Assembly: GCF_000737335.2 (NCBI RefSeq)
Contig: NZ_JMCC02000089.1
Span: 62,001-126,000, forward strand
DNA from: Enhygromyxa salina
GTDB taxonomy: Bacteria; Myxococcota_A; Polyangia; Nannocystales; Nannocystaceae
Reading direction: 5' to 3'
DNA: 64,000 nucleotides
Part shown: positions 1-12,636 of the stretch, one piece after another
How positions within the stretch are numbered: position 1 is the stretch's first letter
Layout: every line of letters starts with the position of its first letter
Translations under genes and position numbers: made by a program
The notes under the pieces: model-generated
Told to the model about the DNA's origin: nothing
What the model saw: only the letters and a program-made list of their open reading frames with translations
Database searches by the model: none

Positions 1-2516
<2,516 letters not shown>

Positions 2517-2624
2517 GGTAGGGGCGCCAGGGTATGTGGGGGTGCACGCGCTGTCTACGCGCGTCGCCGCCAAGCGACCGTTCGAGTCGCGGGCGCACCT
2601 TCGCGTATGCTCAGCGGGCAGACA

Positions 2625-3614
2625 ATGGCGGAACTGCGCAAGGCTACCCCTCATATTCCGGGATCTGACCAGCCGCGCTGGGCCGCCGCGCTGGGCCGCG
2701 GGTCGGCGTCGGGCGGGGTGCATGTGGTGGCGCCGTCGGGGCCAGTCAACAGCGAGCGGGTCCGGCGTGGGCTCGCGCACGTGCGCCGTCGCTACGGTGA
2801 GCCGCGCTTGGCCGCCAACCTCGAGCGCCGCGCGGGCTACTTCGCCGGTGACGACGCCGAGCGGCTCGCGAGCTTGGAGCTGGCGCTGCGCGACGAGCAG
2901 GCCCACGTGATCTGGGCGGCGCGCGGCGGCTTCGGAGCCACGCGCTTGCTCGGGCGCCTCGACCCGGCGCTGCTCGAGCGACCCAAGCTGCTCGTCGGGT
3001 TCTCGGATGTCAGCGCGCTGCTGTGCTGGGCCTGGACACGCGCGCGGGTGCCCTCGATCCACGGGCCGGTGATCGGGCAGCTGAACGAGCTCCACGAAGA
3101 CGATCGACAGAGGCTGTGGGCGCTGCTCGAGGGTGAGCTGCCCGAGCCCCTGTGCGCCAACGAGCACAGCGCGAGCTTGCATGGCGGCCGGGTCGAAGGC
3201 CGCTTGATCGCCAGCAACCTCGAGGTCTTGCGCAGCTTGATCGGCACCCCGCACATGCCCAGCTTGAACGGGGCGATCCTCGCGCTCGAAGAGGTCGGCG
3301 AGCGGCCCTACCGGGTCGATCGGGCGCTCACCCAGCTGTTGGACAGCGGCTCGCTGCGCGGCGTCGCGGGCGTGGTCGTTGGGGATCTGCACGGCTGCGA
3401 AGAGCCCGAGCACGGCGGCAGCCGCGGCTGGACGGCGGCGGAAGTCCTCGATGATCGGCTCGGGCGGCTTGGCGTGCCGGTGCTGCTTGGCCTGCCGTTT
3501 GGGCACGCGCCGGGGCGCAACGCTGCGCTGGGGTTTGGGGTGCTGGCGCGGCTCGACGCGGATCAAGGCGCGCTCGAGCAGCTCGAGCCGGTCGCGCTTG
3601 GCGAAGCCACGTGA
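2625..3614 (+). CDS. LD-carboxypeptidase (peptidase family S66)
   Basis: S66 LD-carboxypeptidases remove the terminal D-Ala from tetrapeptide muropeptides during cell-wall recycling. The 329-residue protein has HVVAPSGPV near residue 33, the GFSDVSALL nucleophile motif (Ser about 127), LEEVGERPYRVDR with the catalytic Glu, and GHAPGRNAALGFG with the catalytic His, so the Ser-Glu-His set is complete. Length fits the family (about 300). It is divergent from secA. The ATG at 2625 was chosen; an in-frame ATG at 2607, inside a TATGCT hexamer, is possible but would lie in the likely promoter. The substrate is inferred from the family. No signal peptide is seen, which agrees with cytoplasmic recycling. 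Confidence 0.9.
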   Translation: MAELRKATPHIPGSDQPRWAAALGRGSASGGVHVVAPSGPVNSERVRRGLAHVRRRYGEPRLAANLERRAGYFAGDDAERLASLELALRDEQAHVIWAARGGFGATRLLGRLDPALLERPKLLVGFSDVSALLCWAWTRARVPSIHGPVIGQLNELHEDDRQRLWALLEGELPEPLCANEHSASLHGGRVEGRLIASNLEVLRSLIGTPHMPSLNGAILALEEVGERPYRVDRALTQLLDSGSLRGVAGVVVGDLHGCEEPEHGGSRGWTAAEVLDDRLGRLGVPVLLGLPFGHAPGRNAALGFGVLARLDADQGALEQLEPVALGEAT

Positions 3615-3660
3615 GCCTCGCATCGACACCGACGGGGCCCGGCGATAGCATGGCTCGCGG

Positions 3661-4953
3661 ATGGATCGTGAACTCAAGCGCAGCTTCATCGCTAGCTGCA
3701 AGCCCGATGAGCCGGTCGGTCCCCAAGACCCCCGCCACTACGATTTTGACACCCCCAGCTTGCGCCTCCGGGGTGAGCCATGGCGCGAGCGCCTCTCGGC
3801 GGTCATCGATTTCGCCGCCGAACCGACAGCGCAGCTGGTCACCGGCCTGCGGGGCAGCGGGAAGACCACGGAGCTCCGGCAGCTCGAGCGCGATCTGACC
3901 GAGCGTGGATACCGCGTCGTGATGGCCGACGCGGGCCAGTGGCTCAGCAACGAGCGGCCGCTGACCACCGAGGACTTGATGCTCGCCCTGGTCTTGGCGC
4001 TGTTCCCCGACGGCAAGCCCGAGGACGTCGGCGGTTGGGTTGACGAGTATGCGAAGCAGGCGTGGCGGTTCCTCAACTCGAAGGTCGAGCTGCAAGGTGG
4101 GATCGCGGCGGTCAAGGCCAGCTTGACCACGGACGAGACCCTGTTTCAGCGTGTCGCCAAGCAGCTGCGCGACCTCGACGGCCTCCGCGAAGACATCCAT
4201 GAGTTGCTCGCCAGCGCCGCCAAAGGCTCGCGCGACCAAGGTCAGGAGCTGGTGATCATTCTCGACGGTGCCGAGAAGCGCGCCACTGGTGACCTCGACG
4301 CCTCCGCGCGGCGCGAGGAATTTCACAACCACTGGTTCGCCAGCTTCATCCTCCAAGCGCGAGACCTCAAGCCTCCGGTTCACACCATCTATACCGTGCC
4401 GCCCTTCATGGTTCGCCGGGCTTCGGAGCTCACGGCCAACTTCGGCGTCGAGCTTCAGTTCCTGCCGATGGTTCGACTCTACGAGCGCGACGGCGTCCTC
4501 AACCTGCCGGGCGTAGAGGCCATGGTCGAGGCGCTGCATCGCCGGGTCGCCGCCAAACACTTCGCTGATCCGGCGATCCCACGCTGGCTGGTCTCGCGGT
4601 GTGGGGGCTATTTTCGTGATCTTCTGCGCTTCTTGACCGAGATGACCTACCGCGTTGGCGAAGCCCCACGCTTCACCCGCGAGCACGCCGAGCAAGCCGT
4701 CGCCCACGTCCAGCAAAATTATCTGCAGGCGCTCGTGCTCGAGGACAAGCAGCTGCTTCGCCAGCTCCACCCAAGCCGGAAATTTCCCGACGACGAAGCC
4801 TCTCAGGTGCGCATGGACAGCCTGCTGCAGGGGTTCAAGATGTTCCGCTATCACAACGGCGGGCCCTGGTACGACGCACACCCGTTGTCGTGGGCCGAGC
4901 TCGGTTTCGCCGATGACCTCCCGGACTGGAGCCGGTTCGAGGGCACAGGCTGA
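3661..4953 (+). CDS. P-loop ATPase, first gene of a two-gene NTPase module
   Basis: The 430-residue soluble protein has a clean Walker A, GLRGSGKTTEL, at residues 62-69 and a hydrophobic strand ending in LVIILDGAEK near 197-203 as Walker B. Before the P-loop there is a conserved-looking leader (PDEPVGPQDPRHYDFD, then LRGEPWRERL). After it comes a mainly helical C-terminal half containing a VSRCGGYFRDLLRFLTEM segment, the kind of sensor/winged-helix region found in AAA+ and STAND-like ATPases. The stop is five bases before the ATG of the next gene, so the two are almost certainly co-translated. I do not recognise a named family. My inference is an AAA-type regulator or loader for the larger partner, with a role in signalling or conflict. 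A possible -10 (TAGCAT) ends nine bases before the ATG. Confidence 0.85.
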   Translation: MDRELKRSFIASCKPDEPVGPQDPRHYDFDTPSLRLRGEPWRERLSAVIDFAAEPTAQLVTGLRGSGKTTELRQLERDLTERGYRVVMADAGQWLSNERPLTTEDLMLALVLALFPDGKPEDVGGWVDEYAKQAWRFLNSKVELQGGIAAVKASLTTDETLFQRVAKQLRDLDGLREDIHELLASAAKGSRDQGQELVIILDGAEKRATGDLDASARREEFHNHWFASFILQARDLKPPVHTIYTVPPFMVRRASELTANFGVELQFLPMVRLYERDGVLNLPGVEAMVEALHRRVAAKHFADPAIPRWLVSRCGGYFRDLLRFLTEMTYRVGEAPRFTREHAEQAVAHVQQNYLQALVLEDKQLLRQLHPSRKFPDDEASQVRMDSLLQGFKMFRYHNGGPWYDAHPLSWAELGFADDLPDWSRFEGTG

Positions 4954-4958
4954 GCGAT

Positions 4959-7517
4959 ATGAACCCACGCGGCGTGCTCGACTGGCCGGGCATGCTCGGC
5001 ATGGCCGACAACGCCGAGCAGTGGGCGCGGCTGCGCGAGGCGATCGAGCTCAGCGAGGGCTTTGCGTTGTTGTTCGTCGTCGTTGCCAGCCTCGAAGCCG
5101 AGACGCTCGCGGTCGAGGGGCTCGGGGAGCTCGCCGCCGAGCACGACCGCGATCCGATCTTGCTCGACGCTCGAGCCGACGGGGCCGAGGCGCCCGTGCA
5201 TCGTCTGTCGAGCGAGCTTGGGCCGCGCCCGCTGGCTGTCCTTCGCACCCACGCCAGCCTGAGCCGGGACCGCGAGGCCTTCGAGCGCTGCTGCGTCCAG
5301 CTCAACGGCCGCCGTGATCAGATCGTTGGCCAGCTCGCCGGGCCTCTCGTCATCGTCACTCGTGTCGATGCCCTGCGTACGCTCAGCGACATCGCGCCGG
5401 ACCTCTTTAGTGTCCACGCCGCGCAGTTTCACTTGAGCTCGGCCTACGACGCCGGACACCCGGACTGGCTGCTGCTGCCCCACGAGGCGTTTGGGTTGCT
5501 CGGCGTTGGCGAGAGCTTTGGGGGTGTGACGATCGAGGGCATGCCCAACTACCTCGAGGCGATCCCCGAGGTCCCGCGTCCGCTGCTTGGTCGCGCCGCG
5601 GAGGTCGGGCGCCTGTGTGCTGCGATGGCTCGGAGCCCGGGGCGGATCCGCGTCTGGGGGGCGCGCGGGATCGGCAAGAGCGCCGTGGTTGCTGCGGCTG
5701 TCTCGGACCTGGGGGGGCACTACGAGCGGGTGTTGTGGTTTCACGGGTGGGCCGCTCACACGCGCAGCGGGATCCTTGGCGCGATCGTCCGGGCGCTCGA
5801 TGTGCGGGGGCGTTGCCCTGCGGATCCCGTTGACATCGAGGCGCGCTACCTCGAGCTCAGCCGGGCCGCGCGGGTGTTGATCGTGGTGGAGCTGACGGGA
5901 GAGCCGGACCCGGACTTCGCCGAGCTTCCGGCTCCTGCGGCCGGGTCGTTGCTGATCGAAGAAGCCGCCACCGCGTCGGCGAGCGCGGACGTAGCTGTGG
6001 AGATCGGACCGCTGTCAGCCGAGCATGCCCGTGCGCTGTGGGCCCGGTGGACGGACTCGCCTGTGTCGCCGCTCCTCGTCGAACTCACCGACGGACGTCC
6101 AGGAATGATCGAACTCGCCGCACGAGTCTCGGAAGCCCACCCGAAGTTTCGAGACCAGTTCGCGCGCTCCAAAGAATCCTGGGGTAGCTGCGAGGAGATC
6201 CTCCACCAAGTACGAATGCCACGTCGCTCGACGATCGGTAGTTGGTCCTACTTCGCACCTGCGATCCCGCGGCGTTTCCTCATCGAGGATCTCGCCAAGC
6301 TAGAATCACAAGGCATCCTGAGCCTCGACAGCCAAGCCGCTCGCTTCGTCGGTCGGCCGGACGGGCTTTTCGACTATTTTGGGCGCGAGGTACTGCTGGT
6401 GGCCCTCGCTCGGACAACACCTCCGCTGTCCCCGGCCGAGCTCGAGTTCGTGCGCAGGGGCTTGCGGCTGTACAGTCGCGAGTGGGACTCCGAGGACGAC
6501 CCCGACTTTGAGTTTGACCCCAGGATTTACTGGACTGGGGACTGGCGAGCAGCCCCCGAGGCGCTCGCGCAGCAGGCCCTCGAAGCCTTACCAGTGGACG
6601 AACGCGCGAGCTTTGCCGCTGCCCTCGCGGAGGTTCGCGACGCCGACGAAGCCTTCACCTGGATCCGCCGGGCGATCGTCGCGGCGATCAGCTCGGGCCA
6701 GCTCGGGCGGGCCCAACGACTGCTCTCGAACGCCGCTGAGACCATGGCGAGCGAGACCCTCGATCCCATCTGGCTGCTCGACACCGAGCTCATCCTCGCG
6801 CTCATGCCCCCGGCCCCGCTCGACGACGCGGGCGTAGCGAAGCTGTTGTTCGAGCGGGAAACCGAATTCGCCAGGGCCCACCCGGACGCCGCCATGCTCG
6901 CCCGCGTCCGCCATGGGTGGTCAGATCGCAGCGATCACGAGCCACCGCAGATCCGTGTTTTTGGCGATGCGCTCAGCCAGGATCCGGGGCCAGACCTCGA
7001 CGCCCACGTGGCCGAGGTCACCCTCCGCTTCGACACCCTGGCGAAGCAGACCGCCCACCCAGAGCTCTACGCCCACTTCGTCCACGCCCATCTGTGCATC
7101 CTCGAGCTCCGCCGCGCCCGCTGGGCCGAGGCCAGGCGCCACCTCGAGCGCGTGATCGACTCGGCCCAGACCTGGGGTCTCGCGTACCCGCTCCTCCGGG
7201 CCCACCTCTTGGCGCACGAGTTCGCCCTCGCTACGGGCGACCTCGAGCCCACGACCCAAAACCTCGACGTGAGCCTCGCCCGCTGCGATCAGCTCCTCGG
7301 CCCCCTCCACCCTGGCACCCTGGCCGCGCTCACCCTCGGCCTGCGTATCCGCGAGGGCCTCGGCCAGATCGACGCGGCGCGCACCCTCGCCGAGGACTGC
7401 CGCCGCCGGCTCCGCTATGGCTCTCCGCAACAGGCGGTTCTCGCGAGCCTGTTCGAGTTCTACAGCGAACACGGCCCGCCCGAGGTCGCGGCCAGCTTGC
7501 GGGCCCGCATGGCCTGA
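4959..7517 (+). CDS. Large STAND-like NTPase with helical-repeat C-terminus
   Basis: This 852-residue protein is the second gene of the pair. Three parts are visible. Residues 1-200 form an N-terminal domain rich in beta strands (GFALLFVVVASLE, then LNGRRDQIVGQL...APDLFSVHA at about 115-155) with no P-loop; it resembles an inactive NTPase or effector-associated domain. Residues 205-390 start with LLGRAAEVGRL and hold VWGARGIGKSA near 231-241, an active-looking P-loop as in STAND ATPases. Residues 400-852 are alpha-helical and TPR-like (ARRHLERVIDSAQ, LARCDQLLGPLHPGTLAALTLG), the usual sensor arm. The P-loop, sensor arm and coupled upstream ATPase suggest a ligand-sensing switch, possibly anti-phage. 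That role is inference; no nuclease, protease, TIR or other toxic domain is recognisable. Confidence 0.85.
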   Translation: MNPRGVLDWPGMLGMADNAEQWARLREAIELSEGFALLFVVVASLEAETLAVEGLGELAAEHDRDPILLDARADGAEAPVHRLSSELGPRPLAVLRTHASLSRDREAFERCCVQLNGRRDQIVGQLAGPLVIVTRVDALRTLSDIAPDLFSVHAAQFHLSSAYDAGHPDWLLLPHEAFGLLGVGESFGGVTIEGMPNYLEAIPEVPRPLLGRAAEVGRLCAAMARSPGRIRVWGARGIGKSAVVAAAVSDLGGHYERVLWFHGWAAHTRSGILGAIVRALDVRGRCPADPVDIEARYLELSRAARVLIVVELTGEPDPDFAELPAPAAGSLLIEEAATASASADVAVEIGPLSAEHARALWARWTDSPVSPLLVELTDGRPGMIELAARVSEAHPKFRDQFARSKESWGSCEEILHQVRMPRRSTIGSWSYFAPAIPRRFLIEDLAKLESQGILSLDSQAARFVGRPDGLFDYFGREVLLVALARTTPPLSPAELEFVRRGLRLYSREWDSEDDPDFEFDPRIYWTGDWRAAPEALAQQALEALPVDERASFAAALAEVRDADEAFTWIRRAIVAAISSGQLGRAQRLLSNAAETMASETLDPIWLLDTELILALMPPAPLDDAGVAKLLFERETEFARAHPDAAMLARVRHGWSDRSDHEPPQIRVFGDALSQDPGPDLDAHVAEVTLRFDTLAKQTAHPELYAHFVHAHLCILELRRARWAEARRHLERVIDSAQTWGLAYPLLRAHLLAHEFALATGDLEPTTQNLDVSLARCDQLLGPLHPGTLAALTLGLRIREGLGQIDAARTLAEDCRRRLRYGSPQQAVLASLFEFYSEHGPPEVAASLRARMA

Positions 7518-7639
7518 GTGAGCCCCATGCAGGCGGAACACCCGCCGACGCTCAGCCGTCGACACCACGCAGTTCGAGAGGCATCGCAAATTCCACTCGT
7601 TTTTGGCTCCGAACGCGAGCAGAGTTAGAAGCTGAAGGT

Positions 7640-10036
7640 ATGACCAGGCCCGTCAACAGTCGCGCGACCGCCCCTCGACGTCCGTACGCGTGCGCCAGCT
7701 TGGCGTTGGTCACGATCCTCACCGGCAGCGTGGGCTGCCACCAAGAGCGGCCGCCACCGCTGTCGACGGCAGAGAGCCTCGGCACCGACGCGCTGCCCTC
7801 GGTGGACGATGAAGCCGAGCCTGCAAGCGCGCCGGCGGATATGCGGCAGCTGTGGTTCATGGACGGCTTGGGCCGCGAGGCGATCCTGGCCCGCGAGCGC
7901 CGGGATCACACCAGCGCGGTCTCGCTGCTCGACAAGATGCTCGCAGATCCCAAGCTGGCCAGCGGGGATCGAGCGGCGGCCGAGCTGCTCCGGGCGCTCG
8001 AGCATCTTCGCGTCGATCAGTTCCCCGAGGCGGCCCAGCTCCTGGCCCAAGCTCGGGTCGCGCCCGCGCTCACGCCGATCGAGCCCTACCTGCGCATGCT
8101 CGAAGCGCAGGCCCGGCTCGACGCGAGCGAGAGCGACGTGGCGCTGAAGCTGGTCGCGGATCTCAGCCCTGATCTCGAAGCCGGGATCCCGGTCCGGGTG
8201 TTGTTGGTCAAGGCCGACGCGCAAGCCCGGACCCAGGATCGCGCCGGAGCGATCGCCACCTACAACGCGTTCTTGCGCCAAGCCAGCGGCGCCGAGCGCC
8301 ACGAAGCCCGGCGCAAGCTCGCGGTGCTGCTGCTCGAGGGCAACGACGACGACAAGCGGGCGGCCGGCAAGTTGTTCGAGCAGCTCGTCGCCGAGGTGCC
8401 GCTGTCGGACTACGGCGCCGAAGCGGACGCCGAGCTCGACAAGCTCGAGAAGGCCAAGCTGATCACCCGCAGCAAGACCGAGCGCCAGCGGCTCGCGCGT
8501 GACCAAGCCAAGGCCACGGCCGAGCGCCACCTAGATCAACACAGCTACGGATCCGCGGTCGCGGCCGTCGACGACTTCATCAAGCACGCCAAGCAGCACG
8601 GGGCCACCGACAAGGATCGCTGCGAGGTCCTGTTCGTGAAGGGCTCGGCGATCTTCAAGATGCGCAAGCGGGCCAACTCGCAGCCGGTGTTTGACAGCGC
8701 GGCCAAGCACTGCGCCAAGGCCGGCGACGTCACGCTCGAGGTCAAGTCCCGCTACCAAGCCGCGCGGGGTGTGTACGCGGCCGGCAAGTACGAGCAGGCG
8801 GCCGGTCGCTTCGAGCAGCTCGCCCGCGACCACGCGGATCACAGCTACGCCGACGACTGCTTGATCAAGGCGGGCGAGTCGTGGGAGTCGGCCGGCGATC
8901 CCGGCAAGGCCCGCGCGGCCTACGAGTCCTCGCTGGCCAAGCACCCCGGCGGCGACATGTACGGCGAGGCGCTGCGGCGGTTGTTGGTCCAAGGCTTCGC
9001 CGAGGGCCGGCTGCCCGACGTGGTCGCGCTGATCGACAAGTCGATCGCCGGCGGCAAGGTCGAGGGCGACGAGCTCGCCAAGCTCCACTACTTTCGCGGC
9101 AAGGCCCTAAATCGGCTCGGCAAGGGCGACGAGGCCGAGGCCGCGTGGTTGCAGGCGATCGAGACCCGACCGCTCAGCTACCCATCGCTTCAGGCGCTGT
9201 CGCGACTGCGCGAGCGCAGCGACGAAGCGGCCGCGGCTGGGCTCGCCAAGATCTCCGCGAGCAGCGACGCCCCGGTGCCCGAGCTCGCGCTCCCTGCCAC
9301 CCCCACCGCCACGCGGGTCAAGCTCTGGGCCAGCCTTGGACTTGGCGAGCAGGCCCGCGACGAGCTCGAAGCTTCGGCGATCACCGGCTGGCCCGCCGTC
9401 GCGGCCCTGGCCCAGGCCGGGCTGTACAGCGACGCCCAGCGTGCGCTCGCCAGCGTCGGCACGAGCTGGCGGGGCGGCGGCCCAACCGGCGCGCGCCGAC
9501 AACTGTGGGAGCTCGCGCATCCGGTCCCGTTTCGTGGCCTGGTCGATCCCGGCGAGCAGGACCACGGCGTGCCCGCGCTGTTGACCTACGCGATCATGCA
9601 GAGCGAGAGCCGCTTCAACCCCGGCGCAACGTCGTGGGCCGGCGCCCGCGGGCTGATCCAGCTGATGCCCGCGACCGCGCAGAACGTGGCCGACCGCGCC
9701 GGCCTGAAGATCCAGCCAAGCCAGCTGTACGATCCCGCCACCAACCTGGACATTGGCCAGCGCTACCTCGCGGGCCTGACCGCGCGCTGGAACAACGTCG
9801 ACGGCGCCCCCGCGCTGGCGGTGCCCAGCTACAACGCCGGACCCGGCCGGACCGACGAGTGGCTGAAGCTGCGCGGCGACTGGGATCTCGATCTATTCGT
9901 CGAAGCGATCCCCTTCGACGAGACCCGCCGCTACACGCAGTCGGTGCTGGGTCGCTGGGCCGCCTACCGCTGGCTCTACGGCACCGGCGACGAGGCCGCT
10001 CGCATGCCCTACATCCCGCTGCAGATCCCGAGCTAG
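7640..10036 (+). CDS. Lytic murein transglycosylase lipoprotein with TPR-like repeats
   Basis: Lytic transglycosylases cut peptidoglycan between MurNAc and GlcNAc, leaving 1,6-anhydro ends. The 798-residue product begins with a lipoprotein signal (ASLALVTILTGSVGC) followed by acidic linker. A long helical region of TPR-like units fills residues 60-600, with repeated AA..LF..L and KY.QAAGRFEQLARD patterns, as in the superhelical U domain of Slt70. The C-terminal SLT domain has YAIMQSESRFNPGATSWAGA with catalytic Glu at about 656, then GLIQLMPATAQ and VPSYNAGPGRT. The ATG at 7640 follows a GAAGG ribosome-binding site. It is likely tethered to the inner leaflet of the outer membrane. It is followed by the family A tandem repeat. 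Confidence 0.92.
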   Translation: MTRPVNSRATAPRRPYACASLALVTILTGSVGCHQERPPPLSTAESLGTDALPSVDDEAEPASAPADMRQLWFMDGLGREAILARERRDHTSAVSLLDKMLADPKLASGDRAAAELLRALEHLRVDQFPEAAQLLAQARVAPALTPIEPYLRMLEAQARLDASESDVALKLVADLSPDLEAGIPVRVLLVKADAQARTQDRAGAIATYNAFLRQASGAERHEARRKLAVLLLEGNDDDKRAAGKLFEQLVAEVPLSDYGAEADAELDKLEKAKLITRSKTERQRLARDQAKATAERHLDQHSYGSAVAAVDDFIKHAKQHGATDKDRCEVLFVKGSAIFKMRKRANSQPVFDSAAKHCAKAGDVTLEVKSRYQAARGVYAAGKYEQAAGRFEQLARDHADHSYADDCLIKAGESWESAGDPGKARAAYESSLAKHPGGDMYGEALRRLLVQGFAEGRLPDVVALIDKSIAGGKVEGDELAKLHYFRGKALNRLGKGDEAEAAWLQAIETRPLSYPSLQALSRLRERSDEAAAAGLAKISASSDAPVPELALPATPTATRVKLWASLGLGEQARDELEASAITGWPAVAALAQAGLYSDAQRALASVGTSWRGGGPTGARRQLWELAHPVPFRGLVDPGEQDHGVPALLTYAIMQSESRFNPGATSWAGARGLIQLMPATAQNVADRAGLKIQPSQLYDPATNLDIGQRYLAGLTARWNNVDGAPALAVPSYNAGPGRTDEWLKLRGDWDLDLFVEAIPFDETRRYTQSVLGRWAAYRWLYGTGDEAARMPYIPLQIPS

Positions 10037-10093
10037 GCAGAGTACTAGTTCAGGGCCTCGCGAAGTGCGAAGCCGCCCGGTCGGGTCACAGGC

Positions 10094-10481
10094 GGACACG
10101 TAAATGGAGAGGCACCCACCCACCTCCAGGTGCTCAGACGAGAGCCCCCTTCTAGGGGGCCAATCATGCCCTTGCGAACAAACGGCCCGTTGGGAGCGAG
10201 CGAAGCGAGTGACCGCGAAGTGCCAAACCGCCTGTGGGGGTCATAGAAGGCCCGCGAAGTGCCAAACCGCCTGTGGGGGTCATAGCCGGACACGTAAATG
10301 GAGAGGCACCCACCCACCGCCAGGTGCTCAGACGAGAGCCCCCTTCTAGGGGGCCAATCATGCCCTTGCGAACAAACGGCCCGTTGGGAGCGAGCGAAGC
10401 GAGTGACCGCGAAGTGCCAAACCGCCTGTGGGGGTCATAGAAGGCCCGCGAAGTGCCAAACTGGCTGTGGGGGTCATATCA
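10094..10481. repeat. Family A repeat, two direct tandem units of 194 bp
   Basis: Unit 1 spans 10094-10287 and unit 2 10288-10481; they are almost identical. A partial unit (GAAGTGCGAAGCCGCCCGG) precedes them from about 10058. Each unit holds a perfect hairpin GCCCCC-TTCTA-GGGGGC, the phrase GAGCGAAGCGAGTGACC, and two copies of GAAGTGCCAAACCGCCTGTG. The array fills the whole gap between the transglycosylase gene and the stop codon of the next minus-strand gene. Related copies in the opposite orientation lie at 62511-62790, and a decayed one at about 25186-25260. No long T run follows the hairpin, so a classical terminator is not proven. Short open frames across the array are a side effect of the repeats. 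Confidence 0.9.
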
Positions 10482-11210
10482 AGCCGGAGATTCGCCCTCT
10501 TTTTTGCCGGTCGCCCCGGTCCCCTCGATCGCGAGCTTGCGCTCCATGCCCCGAACCTTGGCCGTGAAGAACGCCTCGGCGCCGGCGTAGAGGGCCACGA
10601 AGGTCCAGATCGGCGAGAGGTGGGTCAGCAGCGCGAGGCTCCAGACCGCGAACACCAACGACGCGCGGCCGACGTCTCCGTTGAGCAGCTGGCCCGTGCC
10701 CGGCAAGAACAGGCTGAGCAACCCTGCGGTGACCGGCAGCCGCGGCTCTTCGTCGTCGTAGACGGCGAGCTCCTCACCCTCGCGCAGCACCAGCGCCGTG
10801 GTCTCGCCGAGCTCGTGGGCGGCCTCGCGGAACATGGCCTCGAGCTGGGCCTTGCGCTCGGGGCTGACCATGTAGCGCAGGCTGCTGTCGGAAACGGGGC
10901 GCAGCTCGCCGGCTTGGACGAGCACCTCGATCGCGGTTTGGATGTCGGCGCGGGGGCACTCGAGCGCGCGACCAGCCGAGACGGCGGTGATCGTCGTGAC
11001 GGTTGGCTCCGCGAACAGGCTCAGGATCCGTGCGGTCAGCGGGCTGCGCTCACTGCTGGACCGCGGCGCTTGGGCGTGGATCGGCGTCGCGTCGTGATCC
11101 CAGCCGACTTCTCCGCGATCGTTGAGCGGACCCCTGGGGCGGCTCTCGGGCTCGCCCGACTCAGGCCGGCGGGCGAGGGACCTCACCGGTTTCGACTTGC
11201 CTTCGGTCAT
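10479..11210 (-). CDS. Predicted membrane protein with winged-helix-like N-half
   Basis: I do not recognise this 243-residue protein. Residues 60-150 are soluble and compatible with a small winged helix (SPLTARILSLFAEP... PRADIQTAIEVLVQAGELRPV). The C-terminal part has two hydrophobic spans, LPVTAGLLSLFLPGTGQLLNG and LVFAVWSLALLTHLSPIWTFVALYAGAEAF, joined by a GQLLNGDVGRA turn like the G-x-x-N/Y motif of TM2-type proteins. The ATG at 11210 was chosen because upstream sequence in this frame lacks protein-like composition. The stop codon abuts the last base pairs of the family A array. A membrane-tethered regulator is one reading, but nothing proves DNA binding. Confidence 0.7.
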   Translation of the reverse strand: MTEGKSKPVRSLARRPESGEPESRPRGPLNDRGEVGWDHDATPIHAQAPRSSSERSPLTARILSLFAEPTVTTITAVSAGRALECPRADIQTAIEVLVQAGELRPVSDSSLRYMVSPERKAQLEAMFREAAHELGETTALVLREGEELAVYDDEEPRLPVTAGLLSLFLPGTGQLLNGDVGRASLVFAVWSLALLTHLSPIWTFVALYAGAEAFFTAKVRGMERKLAIEGTGATGKKEGESPA

Positions 11211-11358
11211 GCGTGGGCTCGTCCACAGCATGCCAACGATCCCCGGTGAACGGTACCGCGAGCACCACATGGGTAGGGTCGCGACCGCTCAGCCTGGACG
11301 AGGTCCCCGCGCGAGCGGGGCTGCGCAACTGACGCCGCTGGGCGTGGAGTCGCGTCGC

Positions 11359-12186
<828 letters not shown>

Positions 12187-12196
12187 GGCCGGCGGC

Positions 12197-12472
12197 TTAG
12201 CACTTTTTGAAGTCGTTCATGCTCGTGGCGGTGAGACAGCGCTCGACGCTCGCCCGCGAGAACTTCTGCTTCTTGCACTGATCCACGACCTCTTCACGAC
12301 CAGCTTCGGCCGCGTTCTCGAGCACTCGAGGGCTGAGCTTCTTGCTGTCCTCGCTCAGCTCGCCGCTGTAGAGCTCGACAAATTTATCGCCGAGTTTGGC
12401 GCAATCCTCATCAGAGGCGGCGCACCCAGCAAGGGTCAGGAACACGAACATGCTGGCTGGGAGGTACTTCAT
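12197..12472 (-). CDS. Small Cys-containing lipoprotein
   Basis: The 91-residue product has a lipoprotein signal peptide (SMFVFLTLAGC) and a mature part of about 70 residues that is helical and holds three further cysteines (DEDCAKL, VVDQCKK, VERCLTA) plus a terminal KKC. Even spacing of cysteines in predicted helices suggests paired disulfides in the periplasm or outer membrane. No named family is recognised; the text resembles small secreted proteins common in myxobacteria. It lies ten bases upstream of dapD on the same strand and may be cotranscribed with it. The ATG at 12472 is preferred over a longer frame because it places the signal peptide at the N-terminus. Confidence 0.75.
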   Translation of the reverse strand: MKYLPASMFVFLTLAGCAASDEDCAKLGDKFVELYSGELSEDSKKLSPRVLENAAEAGREEVVDQCKKQKFSRASVERCLTATSMNDFKKC

Positions 12473-12636
12473 GCGGCGGCCGCACATTAGCGAGCGCTCG
12501 GCGGATTGCGATCGCTCCGTCCGGGTCCGTCCCGGGCACCAAGGCGTGAGAATAGACACAATAAAGATCGCTCGGTCCAGCAATCTGACAGCCGTTGAAC
12601 CGCACCTGCATCCAACGAGCTTCGCGCCGGAACGGC

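Noticed and set aside
10094..10481. CRISPR-like array.
   Set aside because: Units are direct tandem copies without unique spacers, and no cas gene is near; the same holds for the other arrays.
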